Below are positions 1 to 11,291 of a stretch of 64,000 nucleotides of DNA, piece by piece. Below the pieces are notes generated by a model, which was not told where the DNA came from, searched no databases, and worked only from the letters and a program-made list of their open reading frames with translations. The stretch spans positions 1 through 64,000 of the forward strand of contig CALNHX010005262.1 of NCBI GenBank assembly GCA_940337035.1, written 5' to 3'. Position 1 is the stretch's first letter, and each line of letters opens with the position of its first letter. This DNA comes from Agriotes lineatus. Its lineage: Eukaryota > Arthropoda > Insecta > Coleoptera > Elateridae. The position numbers were made by a program, and so were the translations under genes.

Positions 1-3000
1 CACAGTAACAATGTACAATATGTAAAAATAAATTTTTGGATCGCTATAATAACCTCTAGATAACATTTTAAAGCTAAAGAGACACAACTTTGACCTTACT
101 GAGTCTTTGGGAGTGGTTTTAGCAAATAAAGTCACCACAAAAGGCGTTAGAAGTTGGCCTGAGCAGCTTCTGCATTGGATTTTACATTCGCTATTACATA
201 CTGGTATGGTGTAATTACAAGACATCCAAGAACTTTTAGAAACCCTTCGCGGGAGTTGTAAACTGTGCATATTAGCACACGTAACTGCCTCACGCACCCA
301 GTAACAATGTTCAATATGTAAAAATAAAATTTTGGATGGCTATAATAACCTCTAGATCATGTTTTAAAGCTTAAGAGATACAACTTTGATCCTACCGAGT
401 CTTTGGGAGTGGTTTTAGCAAATAAAGTCACCACAAAATGCATTAGACGTTAGCCTGAGCAGCTTCTGCATTGGCTTTTACATTCGCTATTACATACTGG
501 TATGGTGTAATTACAAGACATCCAAGAACTTTTAGAAACGCTTCGCGGGAGTTGTAAACTGTGCATATTAGCACACGTAACTGCCTCACGCACCCAGTAA
601 CAATGTTCAATATGTAAAAATAAAATTTTGGATGGCTATAATAACCTCTAGATCATGTTTTAAAGCTTAAGAGATACAACTTTGACCGTACCGAGTCTTT
701 GGGAGTGGTTTTAGCAAATAAAGTCACCACAAAATGCGTTAGACGTTAGGCTGAGCAGCTTCTGCATTGGATTTTACATTCGCTATTACATACTGGTATG
801 GTATAATTACAAGAAATAAAATAATTTCGAGAACTTCTTTCCGGGAGTTGTAAACTATGCATATTAGCACCCGTAACTGCCTCATGCACCCAGTAACAAT
901 TTTCAAGATGTAAAAATAAATTTTTGGGGCGCTATAATTACCTCTAGATCACGTTGTAACTGAGTTTTAGAGAGTGGTTTTGGCACATAAAGACACCATA
1001 AAACGCGTTAGACGCTAGCCTGAGCAGCTTCTGCATTGGATTTTACATTCGCTATTACATACTGGTATGGTGTAATTACAAGACATCCAAGAACTTCTAG
1101 AACCGCTTCGCGGGAGTTGTAAACTGAGCATATTAGCACACGTAACTGCCTTATGCACCCAGTAACAATTTACAGGGTGTAAATATAAAGTTTTGGCTCG
1201 CTATACTAACCTCTAGATCACGTTTTAACTAAGTTTTAGAGAATGGTTTTAGCACATAAAGACACCATAAAACGCGTTAGACGTTAGCCTGAGCAGCTTC
1301 TGCATTGGATTTTACATTCGCTATTACATACTGGTATGGTGTAATTACAAGACATCCAAGAACTTCTAGAACTGCTTCGCGGAAGTTGTAAACTATGCAT
1401 ATTAGCACACGTAACTGCCTCACGCACGCAGTAACCATTTTCAAGGAGTTAATATAAATTTTTGGGGCACTATACTAACCTCTACATCACGTTTTAACTG
1501 AGTTTTAGAGAGTAGTTTCAGCACATAAAAACACCTTAAAACGCGTTAGAAGTTGGCCTGAGCAGCTTCTGCATTGCATTTGACATTCGCTATTACATAC
1601 TAGTATGGTGTAATTACAAGACATCAAAGAACTTCTAGAACCGCTTCGCTGGAGTTGTAAACTGAGCATATTAGCACACGTAACTGCCTCATGCACCCAG
1701 TAACAATTTACAGGGTGTAAATATAAATTTTTGGGGCGCTATATTAACCTCTAGATCACGTTTTAACTGAGTTTTAGAGAATGGTTTTAGCACTTAAAGA
1801 CACCATAAACACATTAGACGTTAGCCTGAGCAGCTTCTGCATTGCATTTGACATTCGCTATTACATACTAGTATGGTGTAATTACAAGACATCAAAGAAC
1901 TTCTAGAACCGCTTCGCTGGAGTTGTAAACTGAGCATATTAGCACACGTAACTGCCTCATGCACCCAGTAACAATTTACAGGGTGTAAATATAAATTTTT
2001 GGGGCGCTATATTAACCTCTAGATCACGTTTTAACTGAGTTTTAGAGAATGGTTTTAGCACTTAAAGACACCATAAAACGCGTTAGACGTTAGCCTGAGC
2101 AGCTTCTGCATTGGACTTTACATTGGCTATTACATACTAGTATGGTGTAATTACAAGACATCCAAGAACTTCTATAACCGCTTCGCGGGAGTTGTAAACT
2201 GAGCATATTAGCACACGTAACTGCCTCATGCACCCAGTAACAATTTACAGGGTGTAAATATAAATTTTTGGGGCGCTATATTAACCTCTAGATCACGTTT
2301 TAACTGAGTTTTAGAGAATGGTTTTAGCACTTAAAGACACCATAAAACGCGTTAGACGTTAGCCTGAGCAGCTTCTGCATTGGATTTTACATTGGTTATT
2401 ACCTTATTACATACTAGTATGGTGTAATTACAAGACATCCAAGAACTTCTATAACCGCTTCGCGGGAGTTGTAAACTGAGCATATTAGCACACGTAACTG
2501 CCTCATGCACCCAGTAACAATTACAGGGTGTAAATATAAATTTTTGGGGCGCTATACTAACCTCTAGATCACGTTTTAACTGAGTTTTAGAGAATGGTTT
2601 TAGCACATAAAGACACCATAAAACGCGTTAGACGTTAGCCTGAGCAGGTTCTGCATTGGATTTTACATTCGCTATTACATACTGGTATGGTGTAATTACA
2701 AGACATGCAAGAACTTTTAGAACAGCTTCGCGGGAGTTGTAAACTGTGCATATTAGCACACGTAACTGCTTCACGCACACAGTAACAATGTACAATATGT
2801 AAAAATAAATTTTTGGATCGCTATAATAACCTCTAGATAACATTTTAAAGCTAAAGAGACACAACTTTGACCTTACTGAGTCTTTGGGAGTGGTTTTAGC
2901 AAATAAAGTCACCACAAAAGGCGTTAGAAGTTGGCCTGAGCAGCTTCTGCATTGGATTTAACATTCACTATTACATACTGGTATGGTATAATTACAAGAC

Positions 3001-6000
3001 ATAAAATAATTAGAGAACTCCTTTGCGGGAGTTGTAACCTATGCATATTAGCACCCGTAACTGCCTCATGCACCCAGTAACAATTTTCAAGGTGTAAAAA
3101 TAAATTTTTGGGGCCATATAATATTCTCTAGATCACGTTTTAACGCTAAGGAGATACAAATATTATCCTACTGAGTCTTAGAGAGTGGTTTTAGAACATA
3201 AAGACACCTTAAAATGAGCCGCGTTAGCCTGAGCAACTTCTGCATTGCATTTGAAATTTGCTATTAAATGCTGGTCTGGTATAATTACATGTGATACAGG
3301 AGATCCTATAACTGCTTCGCGGGAGTTGTAAACAGTGCATATTAGCACCCATTACTGCCTCATGCACCCAGTAACAATTTACAAGGTGTAAATATAATTT
3401 TTTAAGGTGCTATAATAACCCCTAGATCACGATTTAACGCTAAAGAGACACAACTTTGATTCTACCAAGTCTTATAGAGCGGGTTTAGAACATAAAGACA
3501 CCTTAAAATGCGCTGCGTTAGCCTGATCAGCTTCTGCATTAGATTTTACATTCGCTATTACATACAGGTATGGTATAATTACAAGACTTAAAGAATTTCG
3601 AAAACTGCTTCGCGGGTGTTGTAATCTGTGCTTATTAACACCCGTAACTGCCTCATGCACCCAGTAACCATTTTCAAGGTGTTAATATACATTTTTGGGG
3701 CGCTATAATAACCCCTAGATCACGTTTTACCCTAAACAGATACAACTTTGATCCTACTGAGTCTTAAAGAGTGGTTTTAGCACATAAAGTCAACATAAAA
3801 CGCGTTAGACGTTAGCCTGAGCAGCTTCTGCATTGGATTTTACATTCGCTACTACATACTGGTATTGTATAATTACACGACATCCAAGAGCTTCTAGAAC
3901 CGCTTCGCGGGAGTTGTAAACTGTGCATATTAGTACCCGTAACTGCCTCATGCACCCAGTAACAATTTTCAAGATGTAAAAATAAATTTTTGGGGCGCTA
4001 TAATAACCCCTAGATCACGTTTTACCCTAAACAGATACAACTTTGATCCTACTGAGTCTTAAAGAGTGGTTTTAGCACATAAAGTCAACATAAAACGCGT
4101 TAGACGTTAGCCTGAGCAGCTTCTGCATTGGATTTTACATTCGCTATTACATACTGATATGGTATAATTACAAGACATAAAAGAATTTCGAGAACTCCTT
4201 TGCGGGAGTTGTAAACTATGCATATTAGTACCCATAACTGCCTCATGCACCCAGTAACCATTTTCAAGGTGTTATTTAACATTTTTGGGGTGCTATACTA
4301 ACCTCTAGATCAGGTTTTAACTGAGTTTTAGAGAGTGGTTTTGGCACATAATGTCACCATAAAACGCGTTAGACGTTAGCCTGAGCAGCTTCTGCATTGG
4401 ATTTTACATTCGCTATTACATACAAGACATCCAAGAGCTTCTAGAACTGCTTCGCGTAAGTTGTAAACTGTGAATATTGGTACTCGTAACTGCCTCATGC
4501 ACCCAGTAACAATTTTCAAGATGTAAAAATAAATTTTTGAGGCGCTATAATAACCCCTAGATCACGTTTTACCCTAAACAGATACAACTTTGATCCTACT
4601 GAGTCTTAGAGAGTGGTTTTAGCGCATAAAGTCACCACAAAATGCGTTAGACGTTAGCCTGAACAGCTTCTGCATTTAATTGTACATTCGCTATTACATA
4701 CAGGTATGGTATAATTACAAGACACCCAAGAACTTCACCAACCGCTTCGCGGGAGTTGTAAACTATACATATTAACACCCGTAACTGCCTCATGCACCTA
4801 GTAACCATTTTCAAGGTGTTAATATAAATTTTTGGGGCGCTATACTAACGTCTAGATCACGTTTTAACTGAGTTTTACAGAGTAGTTTTAGCACATAAAG
4901 TTACCATAAAACGCGTTAGACGTTAGCCCGAGCAGCTTCTGCATTGGATTTTACATTCGCTATTACATACTGGTATGGTATAATTACACGACATCCAAGA
5001 GCTTCTAGAACCGCTTCGCGGGAGTTGTAAACTGTGCATATTAGTACCCGTAACTGCCTCATGCACCCAGTAACAATTTTCAAGATGTAAAAATAAATTT
5101 TTGGGGCGCTATAATAACCCCTAGATCACGTTTTACGCTAAACAGATACAACTTTGGTCCTACCGAGTCTTAGAGAGTGGTTTTAGCACATAAAGTCTCC
5201 ACAAAATGCGTTAGACGTTAGCCTGAACAGCTGCTGCATTGGATTTTACATTCGCTATTACATACAGGTATGGTATAATTACAAGACATCCAAGAACTTC
5301 TAGAACCCTTTCGCGGGGGTTGTAAACTGTGCATATTAGCACACGTAACTGCCTCATGCACTCAGTAACAATGTTCAATATGTAAAAATAAATTTTTGGG
5401 GCGCTATAATAACCCCTAGATCACGTTTTAACATTAAAAAGACACAACTCTGATGTTACTGATTCTTAGAGAGTGGTTTTAGCACATAAGGTCACCACAA
5501 AATGTGTTAAAGGTTAGCCTGAGCAGCTTCTGCATTGGATTTTACATTCGCTATTACATACTGGTATGGTATAATTACACGACATCCAAGAGCTTCTAGA
5601 ACCGCTTCGCGGGAGTTGTAAACTGTGCATATTAGCACACGTAACTGCCTCATGCACCCAGTAACAATTTTCAAGATGTAATAATAAATTTTTGGGGCCA
5701 TATAATAACCACTAGATCACGTTTTAACGCTAAGGAGATACAAATATTATCCTACTGAGTCTTAGAGATAGACATAAAGACTCCACAAAATGCGTTAGAC
5801 GTTAGCCTGAGCAGCTTCTGCATTGGATTTTACATTCGCTATTACATACACACTTCTACAATATATAATTGAAGGGAAAATTCAAGGGAAGAGAGCTAGA
5901 GGTAGGAGGAGGACATCCTGGATGAGCAACATAAGAAATTGGCTAGGACTCAATAGAGAAGATTTAGTTCATACGGCACGTGAAAGATGGAGATATGCCA

Positions 6001-6565
6001 TGATGATCGCCAACATCAGACTATGAGACGGCACCTAAAGAGAACGAGATTACATACAGGTTTGGTATAATTACAAGACATCCAAGAAAATCTAGAACCG
6101 CTTTGCGGGAGTTGTAAACTGTGCTTATTAGTACCCGTAACTGCCTCATGCACCCAGTAACAATTTTCAAGATGTAAAAATAAATTTTTGGGGCCATATA
6201 ATAACCTCTAGATCACGTTTTAACGCTAAGGAGATACAAATATTATCCTACTGAGTCTTAGAGAGTGGTTTTAGAACATAAAGACACCTTAAAATGAGCT
6301 GCGTTAGTCTGAGCAACTTCTGCATTACATTTGAAATTTGCTATTAAATGCTGGTCTGGTATAATTACATGAGATACAAGAATTCCTAAAACTGCTTCGC
6401 GGGAGTTGTAAACTGTGCATATTAGCACACGTAGATGCCTCATGCACCCAGTAACAATTTACAAGGTGTAAATATAAATTTTTGGGCCGCTATACTAAAC
6501 CTCTAGATCACGTTTTAACTGAGTTTTAGAGAATGGTTTTAGCACATAAAGACACCATAAACGCG
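1..6565. repeat. satellite array, left segment
   Basis: This is a head-to-tail tandem array running in from outside the window. A core reading cctgagcagcttctgcattg recurs at 158, 454, 750, 1019, 1288, 1557, 1825 and onward. The spacings are 296, 296, 269, 269, 269 and 268. Long monomers carry a 27-bp segment (gctaaagagatacaactttg plus 7 more bases) between gttttaa and ctgagtctta; short monomers lack it. Each monomer contains an AT-rich half, a cgcgttagacgttagcc segment and a small dyad around ccgcttcgcgg. Many 60-95 codon minus-strand frames exist only because monomers lack stops in one frame. They share a VKSNAEAAQAN-like string and are not genes. Confidence 0.97.
5850..6048 (+). mobile_element. 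LINE 3' end inserted in a satellite monomer
   Basis: A 199-bp non-satellite insert is flanked by a perfect 9-bp target duplication, attacatac (5841-5849 and 6049-6057), which is satellite sequence. The plus strand encodes a basic tail, GKRARGRRRTSW, followed by a W/L-rich stretch and AMMIANIRL, then a stop at about 6024-6026. That is the usual C-terminus of insect non-LTR retrotransposon reverse transcriptases. Only the last ~60 codons and a short 3' UTR are present, so the copy is severely 5'-truncated, as expected for aborted target-primed reverse transcription. The clade (RTE-like or related) is not certain. Confidence 0.85.
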
Positions 6566-6868
6566 AGTTACGTGACTAGAAACGCTTACTAGCTTAGAGA
6601 TAAGATTAGAACCCGCTAGATCTGTACTCTGTTCCTAGAACCTTATGATAACGCCTGTGGGAACGGAAACTAGCTTGCATTTCTTTAGGATAGGAATTTT
6701 TTCTTAGTGTTAAGATGCTTGTAGCATTCAGTTCTGTTTCGACACTCAGGTTAGCCTGTCCTGAATCAAGTGTGTGGAGCAGAGCTCCGACGTCTGTAAA
6801 GTGATTAGTGTTCTAAGTATAAATAAATGCTTTTTAAAAACACTAATCGTCGTTAAATAAACTTAACT
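6566..6868 (+). repeat. 5' LTR
   Basis: This 303-bp LTR starts agttacgtgactag and ends aataaacttaact. It is almost identical to 14363-14664. Differences include C/T in aacc(c/t)gct and a small cluster near 6690-6705. A TATA-like tataaataa lies at 6818-6826, and overlapping AATAAA hexamers occur at 6822-6827 and 6856-6861, so promoter and polyadenylation signals probably crowd into the last 60 bp. The left boundary follows the cgcg target duplication exactly. Confidence 0.93.
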
Positions 6869-6877
6869 GGCGCAGTC
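6868..6877 (+). other. primer binding site, tRNA-Ser type
   Basis: The sequence tggcgcagtc starts at the last base of the 5' LTR. It is complementary to a tRNA 3' end (CCA plus GACTGCG), as in the tRNA-Ser-primed errantiviruses 297, 17.6 and ZAM. The match breaks after ten bases (tttaggat follows). A one-base overlap with the LTR is seen. Confidence 0.75.
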
Positions 6878-7454
6878 TTTAGGATATTTGCAACGGTCTC
6901 AAGAGTTTTCGACCATTAAAACCAATTTTGCACCGTGGGTTTCAACCCTTAATTGCAAGATCCCTGCCTCCGAAGATCTACAACCGCACCTGTACCCTCG
7001 AGCCGACCATAGGACAAGCATCGCCGAAGCGTCGAGCCCGCTGGTTGCAGTTTTCAAGCCGATCATCGCGATCAATCCAGTTCATTGGGAACAACCCTGT
7101 CTATTGCAGACATCCAGTTCATTGGGAACAACTCCGTCTATCGAAGATCCACCGAGATCGACAACTAGATCCACCGAGATCAGCAACAATGAATAAGTAA
7201 GAAAGTTACATATATTATTTTGTGACAAGTGAATTTAAACTAATATTTTAAACAGCTACTAACATAGCTTTACAATTTTTAATTATAAGCTCAGGTGGTT
7301 GCAAACGAGATGAGGTACTGGCGTACACGATAGGTGTACTTAATAATCGCCAACCGACTTTGCAATCATGCGTAGGTACCCTGAATTCAATTAGGAACCC
7401 CTAATTTTAAGCACTGTTTACTAACATAAACGAATTTTTAAAATCATAGTGTTA
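6878..7454 (+). other. untranslated leader of the retroelement
   Basis: This lies between the PBS and gag. It contains two imperfect copies of a short unit, atccagttcattgggaacaa, starting near 7075 and 7111. Two overlapping small open frames (6888-7196 and 6928-7200) have no recognisable domain and lie in a GC-richer part, so they are treated as leader sequence. The segment may carry packaging signals and the splice donor for env mRNA, but none was located. Confidence 0.55.
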
Positions 7455-8864
7455 ATGATTAATACAGACACATCGTCTGAAAGCGAATCTGAAAGTGAAT
7501 TCGAAAATACAACTCGAAATAATAACTTAACTCAACATAATCTAACTCAAAATAGAATAACTTCAAGACCACCCCGTCTAATACCAAATTTAACAATGGC
7601 AAATCAGAATCAAAATTTAAATCAAGCTGGCGGACCAGCACCAGTCTTTAATGGATACCCTTTAGGTTTCCATATGAGTATGCTAAATGAAATTCCAACA
7701 TTTCACGGCAACCCCGCCGAACTTTGCGAATACATCCGCGCTGTAGAGGACATATTCAATCAATTTTGGCAACCAGATGTCAATGCCTATATCAATAAAT
7801 TACTTTTATCTGCTGCTCGCAACCGTTTAAAAGGTGCATCCTTAGAAATTGTGACAGGACACACTTATATTTCATGGTTAGAACTGAAACAAGTTTTAAT
7901 AAATAATTTCGGTGACCAACGTTCCGAACTAAATATTCAAATGGATCTTTCCAGACTTAGTCAAAATCAAAAGGAAACCCCTATTGACTTTTTCAATAAA
8001 ATTAGATCCCTTTTAGCCATCCTAAATTCAAAAATATCTTTAGGAAATGAAATTCAAGAAATCAAAGATCATAAACTGCAAACTTCAAAGAGTTTAGCCT
8101 TAAAAGTTTTCATAAATGGTTTATTAGAACCTCTTGGCAGCTTCACAAGAAGTCGTGCACCAAATTCTTTAGAACAAGCACTAACATTTGTAAAAGATGA
8201 ACTAGACATTCGTTATTTTCAAGGAAAGAATTTCTCTTTTAGTAATAATACTAGTCAACCACAAAACAAATTTACACCACAAAATCAATCTAAAACACCA
8301 TTCAAGGCTCAATATTATCCGAATCATTCACAAAACTATCAAAAGCCACCACAATTTCAACTAAACCCTAGATTTCAAACCAATCAAAATCCATTTCCAA
8401 ATTCTAGATTTCCAACTTATCAAAAATCTAACGTGATACATACACAAAATGCATTTGCACCAAAGCCAAATTTTAAGCCTACCTTTAAATCCGTACCTAT
8501 GGAAACTAGTACCATTCAAAAACGCCCAGCTTCACAACAGTTAGGCACCCAAAATAAAAATTATAAACCCAATTTTAGACCAAATAACTACATTCGACAA
8601 TCCAATCAACCGAGAAACTTCCATTCCGAAGAATTATTTAACAAACATGTCGCTAATCAATCACAATATGAACCCAAATATGACCAACAACCTTACTATA
8701 ATGAGGAAACTCCCGAAGACTTTGAAATAACAGAAGACAATAATTGTCACACATACTTCAACGAATTAGACCCAACCACAGACTTTTTCTGTTTACCCGA
8801 ATCAGATTCAGACATCGAAGAAGACCCCGGCGAAGCCGTAAATTTTCGTCAAATGCCTCGGTAG
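7455..8864 (+). CDS. gag: Gag polyprotein of the errantivirus-like element
   Basis: The first ATG of the open frame is at 7455 (MINTDTSSES), giving 469 aa. The upstream gtg in the same frame is not credible in a eukaryote. Residues 1-50 are Ser/Glu/Asn-rich. Residues ~75-270 form the conserved Ty3/gypsy capsid-like region (IPTFHGNPAELCEYIRAVED, then an LLSAARNRLKG-like stretch). The tail is very rich in Asn, Gln, Pro and Phe, with an acidic end. No CCHC zinc knuckle is seen, which fits errantiviral Gags. The frame ends at 8864 and overlaps pol, which lies in the -1 frame. The frame is intact and would form the particle shell. Confidence 0.9.
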   Translation: MINTDTSSESESESEFENTTRNNNLTQHNLTQNRITSRPPRLIPNLTMANQNQNLNQAGGPAPVFNGYPLGFHMSMLNEIPTFHGNPAELCEYIRAVEDIFNQFWQPDVNAYINKLLLSAARNRLKGASLEIVTGHTYISWLELKQVLINNFGDQRSELNIQMDLSRLSQNQKETPIDFFNKIRSLLAILNSKISLGNEIQEIKDHKLQTSKSLALKVFINGLLEPLGSFTRSRAPNSLEQALTFVKDELDIRYFQGKNFSFSNNTSQPQNKFTPQNQSKTPFKAQYYPNHSQNYQKPPQFQLNPRFQTNQNPFPNSRFPTYQKSNVIHTQNAFAPKPNFKPTFKSVPMETSTIQKRPASQQLGTQNKNYKPNFRPNNYIRQSNQPRNFHSEELFNKHVANQSQYEPKYDQQPYYNEETPEDFEITEDNNCHTYFNELDPTTDFFCLPESDSDIEEDPGEAVNFRQMPR

Positions 8865-10549
8865 AAACTTTTTCATTAAACCCAAAATCAAATTTACTCT
8901 ATATCATTATACCTCAAACTGGCGATAAATTACTAATAGATACTGGCAGTTCACGTACTATTCTTTCACCAAAATTCGTACACACATATTACCCCGACTC
9001 AATTTACGAACATCCTTTCGAAATTTCTACTTCTCATGGAACTACTTATCACAATTTGGTAGCAGAAGTACCTATTCAAAATTTATTTTCAGAAGATGGA
9101 ACACATCTTTGCTATTTGTTCGACTTTCACGAAGAATATGTAGGACTAATAGGCACAGACCTCCTAGCTAACCTCCCTGTAAACATCGACTATCGATGGA
9201 TGCATATTCAAACTGAAAAGACAACCGTACCATTCTACTACAACCATTCCAAATTAAAACAAGAAGAACAAAAACGCAATCAGTGCAATTTTTCCAAAAT
9301 TAAACCCTCTAAGGACATTTTAAGACACATTACGTTACCACCGCGAACAGAACAATTTGTTACTTTACCCGCAGTAGAAAAAAATGGATATAAATTAGCT
9401 CCTAAATTAAATTTTACCAAAAATATAATAATGCCTTCAGCAATGGTTACATTAAAAAACAACTGGTTCCAAACAAGTTTAATAAACACATCAGATACAT
9501 CCCAAACATTAATTATATCACAACCTCTCATTTTAGAAGACTACACTCCTGTAAAGGAAAAAATTCAAATAAACAGTCATTTTAATTCAAACCCTCGTCA
9601 GAAACAAATACTTCTTCAAAATTTAGAAAATAATTTAAGATTAGATCATTTAAATCCAGAAGAAAGAACTTTATTAACAAATCTTTGTTTAGATTATAAA
9701 GAAATATTTTATACCCCCGAGATTCCTCTATCGACTACAAATTTAACCAAGCACCGCATACGAACGAAAACAGACACCCCGATTTTCACTAAAACATACC
9801 GATATCCACATATACACCGACAAGAAGTCAAGCAACAAATTGATAAAATGCTAAAAGAAGATATAATCGAACCTAGCGAATCACCATACAATTTTCCAAT
9901 TTGGGTAGTCCCAAAGAAACGTGATGCCTCAGGCAAGCAAAAATGGAGAATCGTTATCGATTACAGAAAACTTAACGAACAGACCATCGACGATAAATTT
10001 CCCTTACCCCGAATAGAGACAATTTTAGACAATTTAGGCAGAGCAAACTATTTTACAACTCTCGACTTAGCCTCCGGTTTCCACCAAATTGAAATGGATC
10101 CCCGAGATAGAGAAAAAACAGCCTTTTCAACAGAGGATGGAAAATTTCAATTCAAAAGAATGTCTTCCAATTTAAAAAACTCTCAAGTTACTTTACAAAG
10201 AGCCATAAATACCGCTTTAACAGGTTTAACACCAAATCAATGTTTAGTATATCTCGACGACATTATTGTTTATTCGACCTCATTACAACAACATATCGAG
10301 CGACTTAAAAACGTATTTCAAAAATGTAAGGACACCAATCTAAAAATTCAACTCGACAAATCTGAATTTCTTCAGAAAAATGTAAAATATTTAGGCCATA
10401 TAATAACACCTAACGGAATAAAACCAGATCCCTCTAAAATAGAAGTCATTAAAAATTTCCCATTACCTAACACTAGAACAGAAATCAAATCATTTTTAGG
10501 ACTTTTTGGATACTATAGAAAATTTATAAAAGACTGCAAAAATCACTAA
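8744..10549 (+). CDS. pol: Pol part 1: protease and reverse transcriptase
   Basis: This open frame is -1 to gag. Protease comes first, with the active site LLIDTGSSRTIL (DTGS at 8939-8950). The RT fingers and palm follow from about 9760, with WRIVIDYRKLNEQ, the catalytic TTLDLASGFHQIEM and the YLDD box at 10250-10261. The thumb begins with KYLGHII and GLFGYYRKFI. One oddity is the usual MPFGLKNAPATFQ motif, which here reads MSSNLKNSQVTLQ; the loss of the FGL residues suggests an impaired enzyme. The frame closes at 10547-10549, inside the connection to RNase H, where homology continues in another frame. Expression would need gag-pol frameshifting, so no start codon is expected. Confidence 0.9.
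   Translation: MSHILQRIRPNHRLFLFTRIRFRHRRRPRRSRKFSSNASVETFSLNPKSNLLYIIIPQTGDKLLIDTGSSRTILSPKFVHTYYPDSIYEHPFEISTSHGTTYHNLVAEVPIQNLFSEDGTHLCYLFDFHEEYVGLIGTDLLANLPVNIDYRWMHIQTEKTTVPFYYNHSKLKQEEQKRNQCNFSKIKPSKDILRHITLPPRTEQFVTLPAVEKNGYKLAPKLNFTKNIIMPSAMVTLKNNWFQTSLINTSDTSQTLIISQPLILEDYTPVKEKIQINSHFNSNPRQKQILLQNLENNLRLDHLNPEERTLLTNLCLDYKEIFYTPEIPLSTTNLTKHRIRTKTDTPIFTKTYRYPHIHRQEVKQQIDKMLKEDIIEPSESPYNFPIWVVPKKRDASGKQKWRIVIDYRKLNEQTIDDKFPLPRIETILDNLGRANYFTTLDLASGFHQIEMDPRDREKTAFSTEDGKFQFKRMSSNLKNSQVTLQRAINTALTGLTPNQCLVYLDDIIVYSTSLQQHIERLKNVFQKCKDTNLKIQLDKSEFLQKNVKYLGHIITPNGIKPDPSKIEVIKNFPLPNTRTEIKSFLGLFGYYRKFIKDCKNH
8840..8846 (+). promoter_or_regulatory. -1 ribosomal frameshift heptamer AAATTTT
   Basis: In the gag frame the bases read A AAT TTT (codons 8841-8843 and 8844-8846), which is exactly the X XXY YYZ form in the correct phase. 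Slipping back one base here enters the pol frame six codons before the gag stop at 8862-8864. The pol frame is open from 8744, just after a stop at 8741-8743, so the slip must fall between 8744 and 8864. This is the only clear heptamer seen. A downstream stimulatory structure was not assessed. Confidence 0.7.
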
Positions 10550-11291
10550 ATTCCTCACTTATTGCTTAAAGAAAGACAACAAAATTATTCATACCCAAAA
10601 TTTTAAAGATTCTTTCGACTATTGTAAAAACCTTTTAATCAACGAACCAATTATACAATACCCAAATTTTAACAAGCCGTTTGAACTCACTACTGACACC
10701 TCAAAATATGCTCTTGGTGCAGTTCTTTCACAAGATGGTAAACCCATTAGTTACGCTTCACGTACATTAAACGATACTGAACAAAACCAGTACCATAGAA
10801 CGCGAATTATTAGCCATTATATGGGCTACAAAACACTTCCGACCTTATTTATTTGGAACTAAATTCACGCTTTTCACGGATCATAGACCTCTAGTTTGGC
10901 TCCGTAATCTTAAAGAACCAAATTCAAAACTTATCAGATGGGCCTTAAAACTAGAAGAATTTAACTTTGACATTAAGTATTTACCTGGAAAAACAAATAA
11001 AGTAGCAGACGCTCTTTCTCGAATTCAAATTCATCCCTTAAGCATCGACGATAATATATTTGAAGACATCCACAAAATTTTAAACGACTCTGACCGATTA
11101 GACACACCCGAAACCTTACCAGATAATTTTAGCATAATTCCCAATCGTGCAGAGACACCAAACTTATCAGATTTATTTGATACACCAATTATTAGAAAAG
11201 AACACCATCAAATAATGAAAACGAATCTTTAGTAGACACAGTACACACCCAATTAAGTTCAGCACCCGTAATAGATATTTGCGACAAACCT
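10550..11291 (+). pseudogene. pol: Pol part 2: connection and RNase H, frame-broken
   Basis: RNase H-like homology continues from the RT across three reading frames. The first change is at about 10540. The second is at about 10785-10800, between an LNDTEQNQ-like segment and an ELLAIIWATKHF-like segment. The third is at about 11205-11225, before a stop at 11230-11232. Recognisable pieces include FELTTDTSKYALGAVLSQ, with the first RNase H Asp, and FTDHRPLVWL, with a later catalytic Asp, followed by a KVADALSRI-like end. Each break looks like a small indel. As written, no single protein spans RT to integrase. Confidence 0.85.

Noticed and set aside
1366..1385. CENP-B box in the satellite monomer
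   Set aside because: ttcgcggg matches the start of the box, but the required CGGG after the central A is absent on both strands.
6888..7200. Two small frames upstream of gag
   Set aside because: They overlap each other in different frames, have no domain and fall in the leader of the retroelement.
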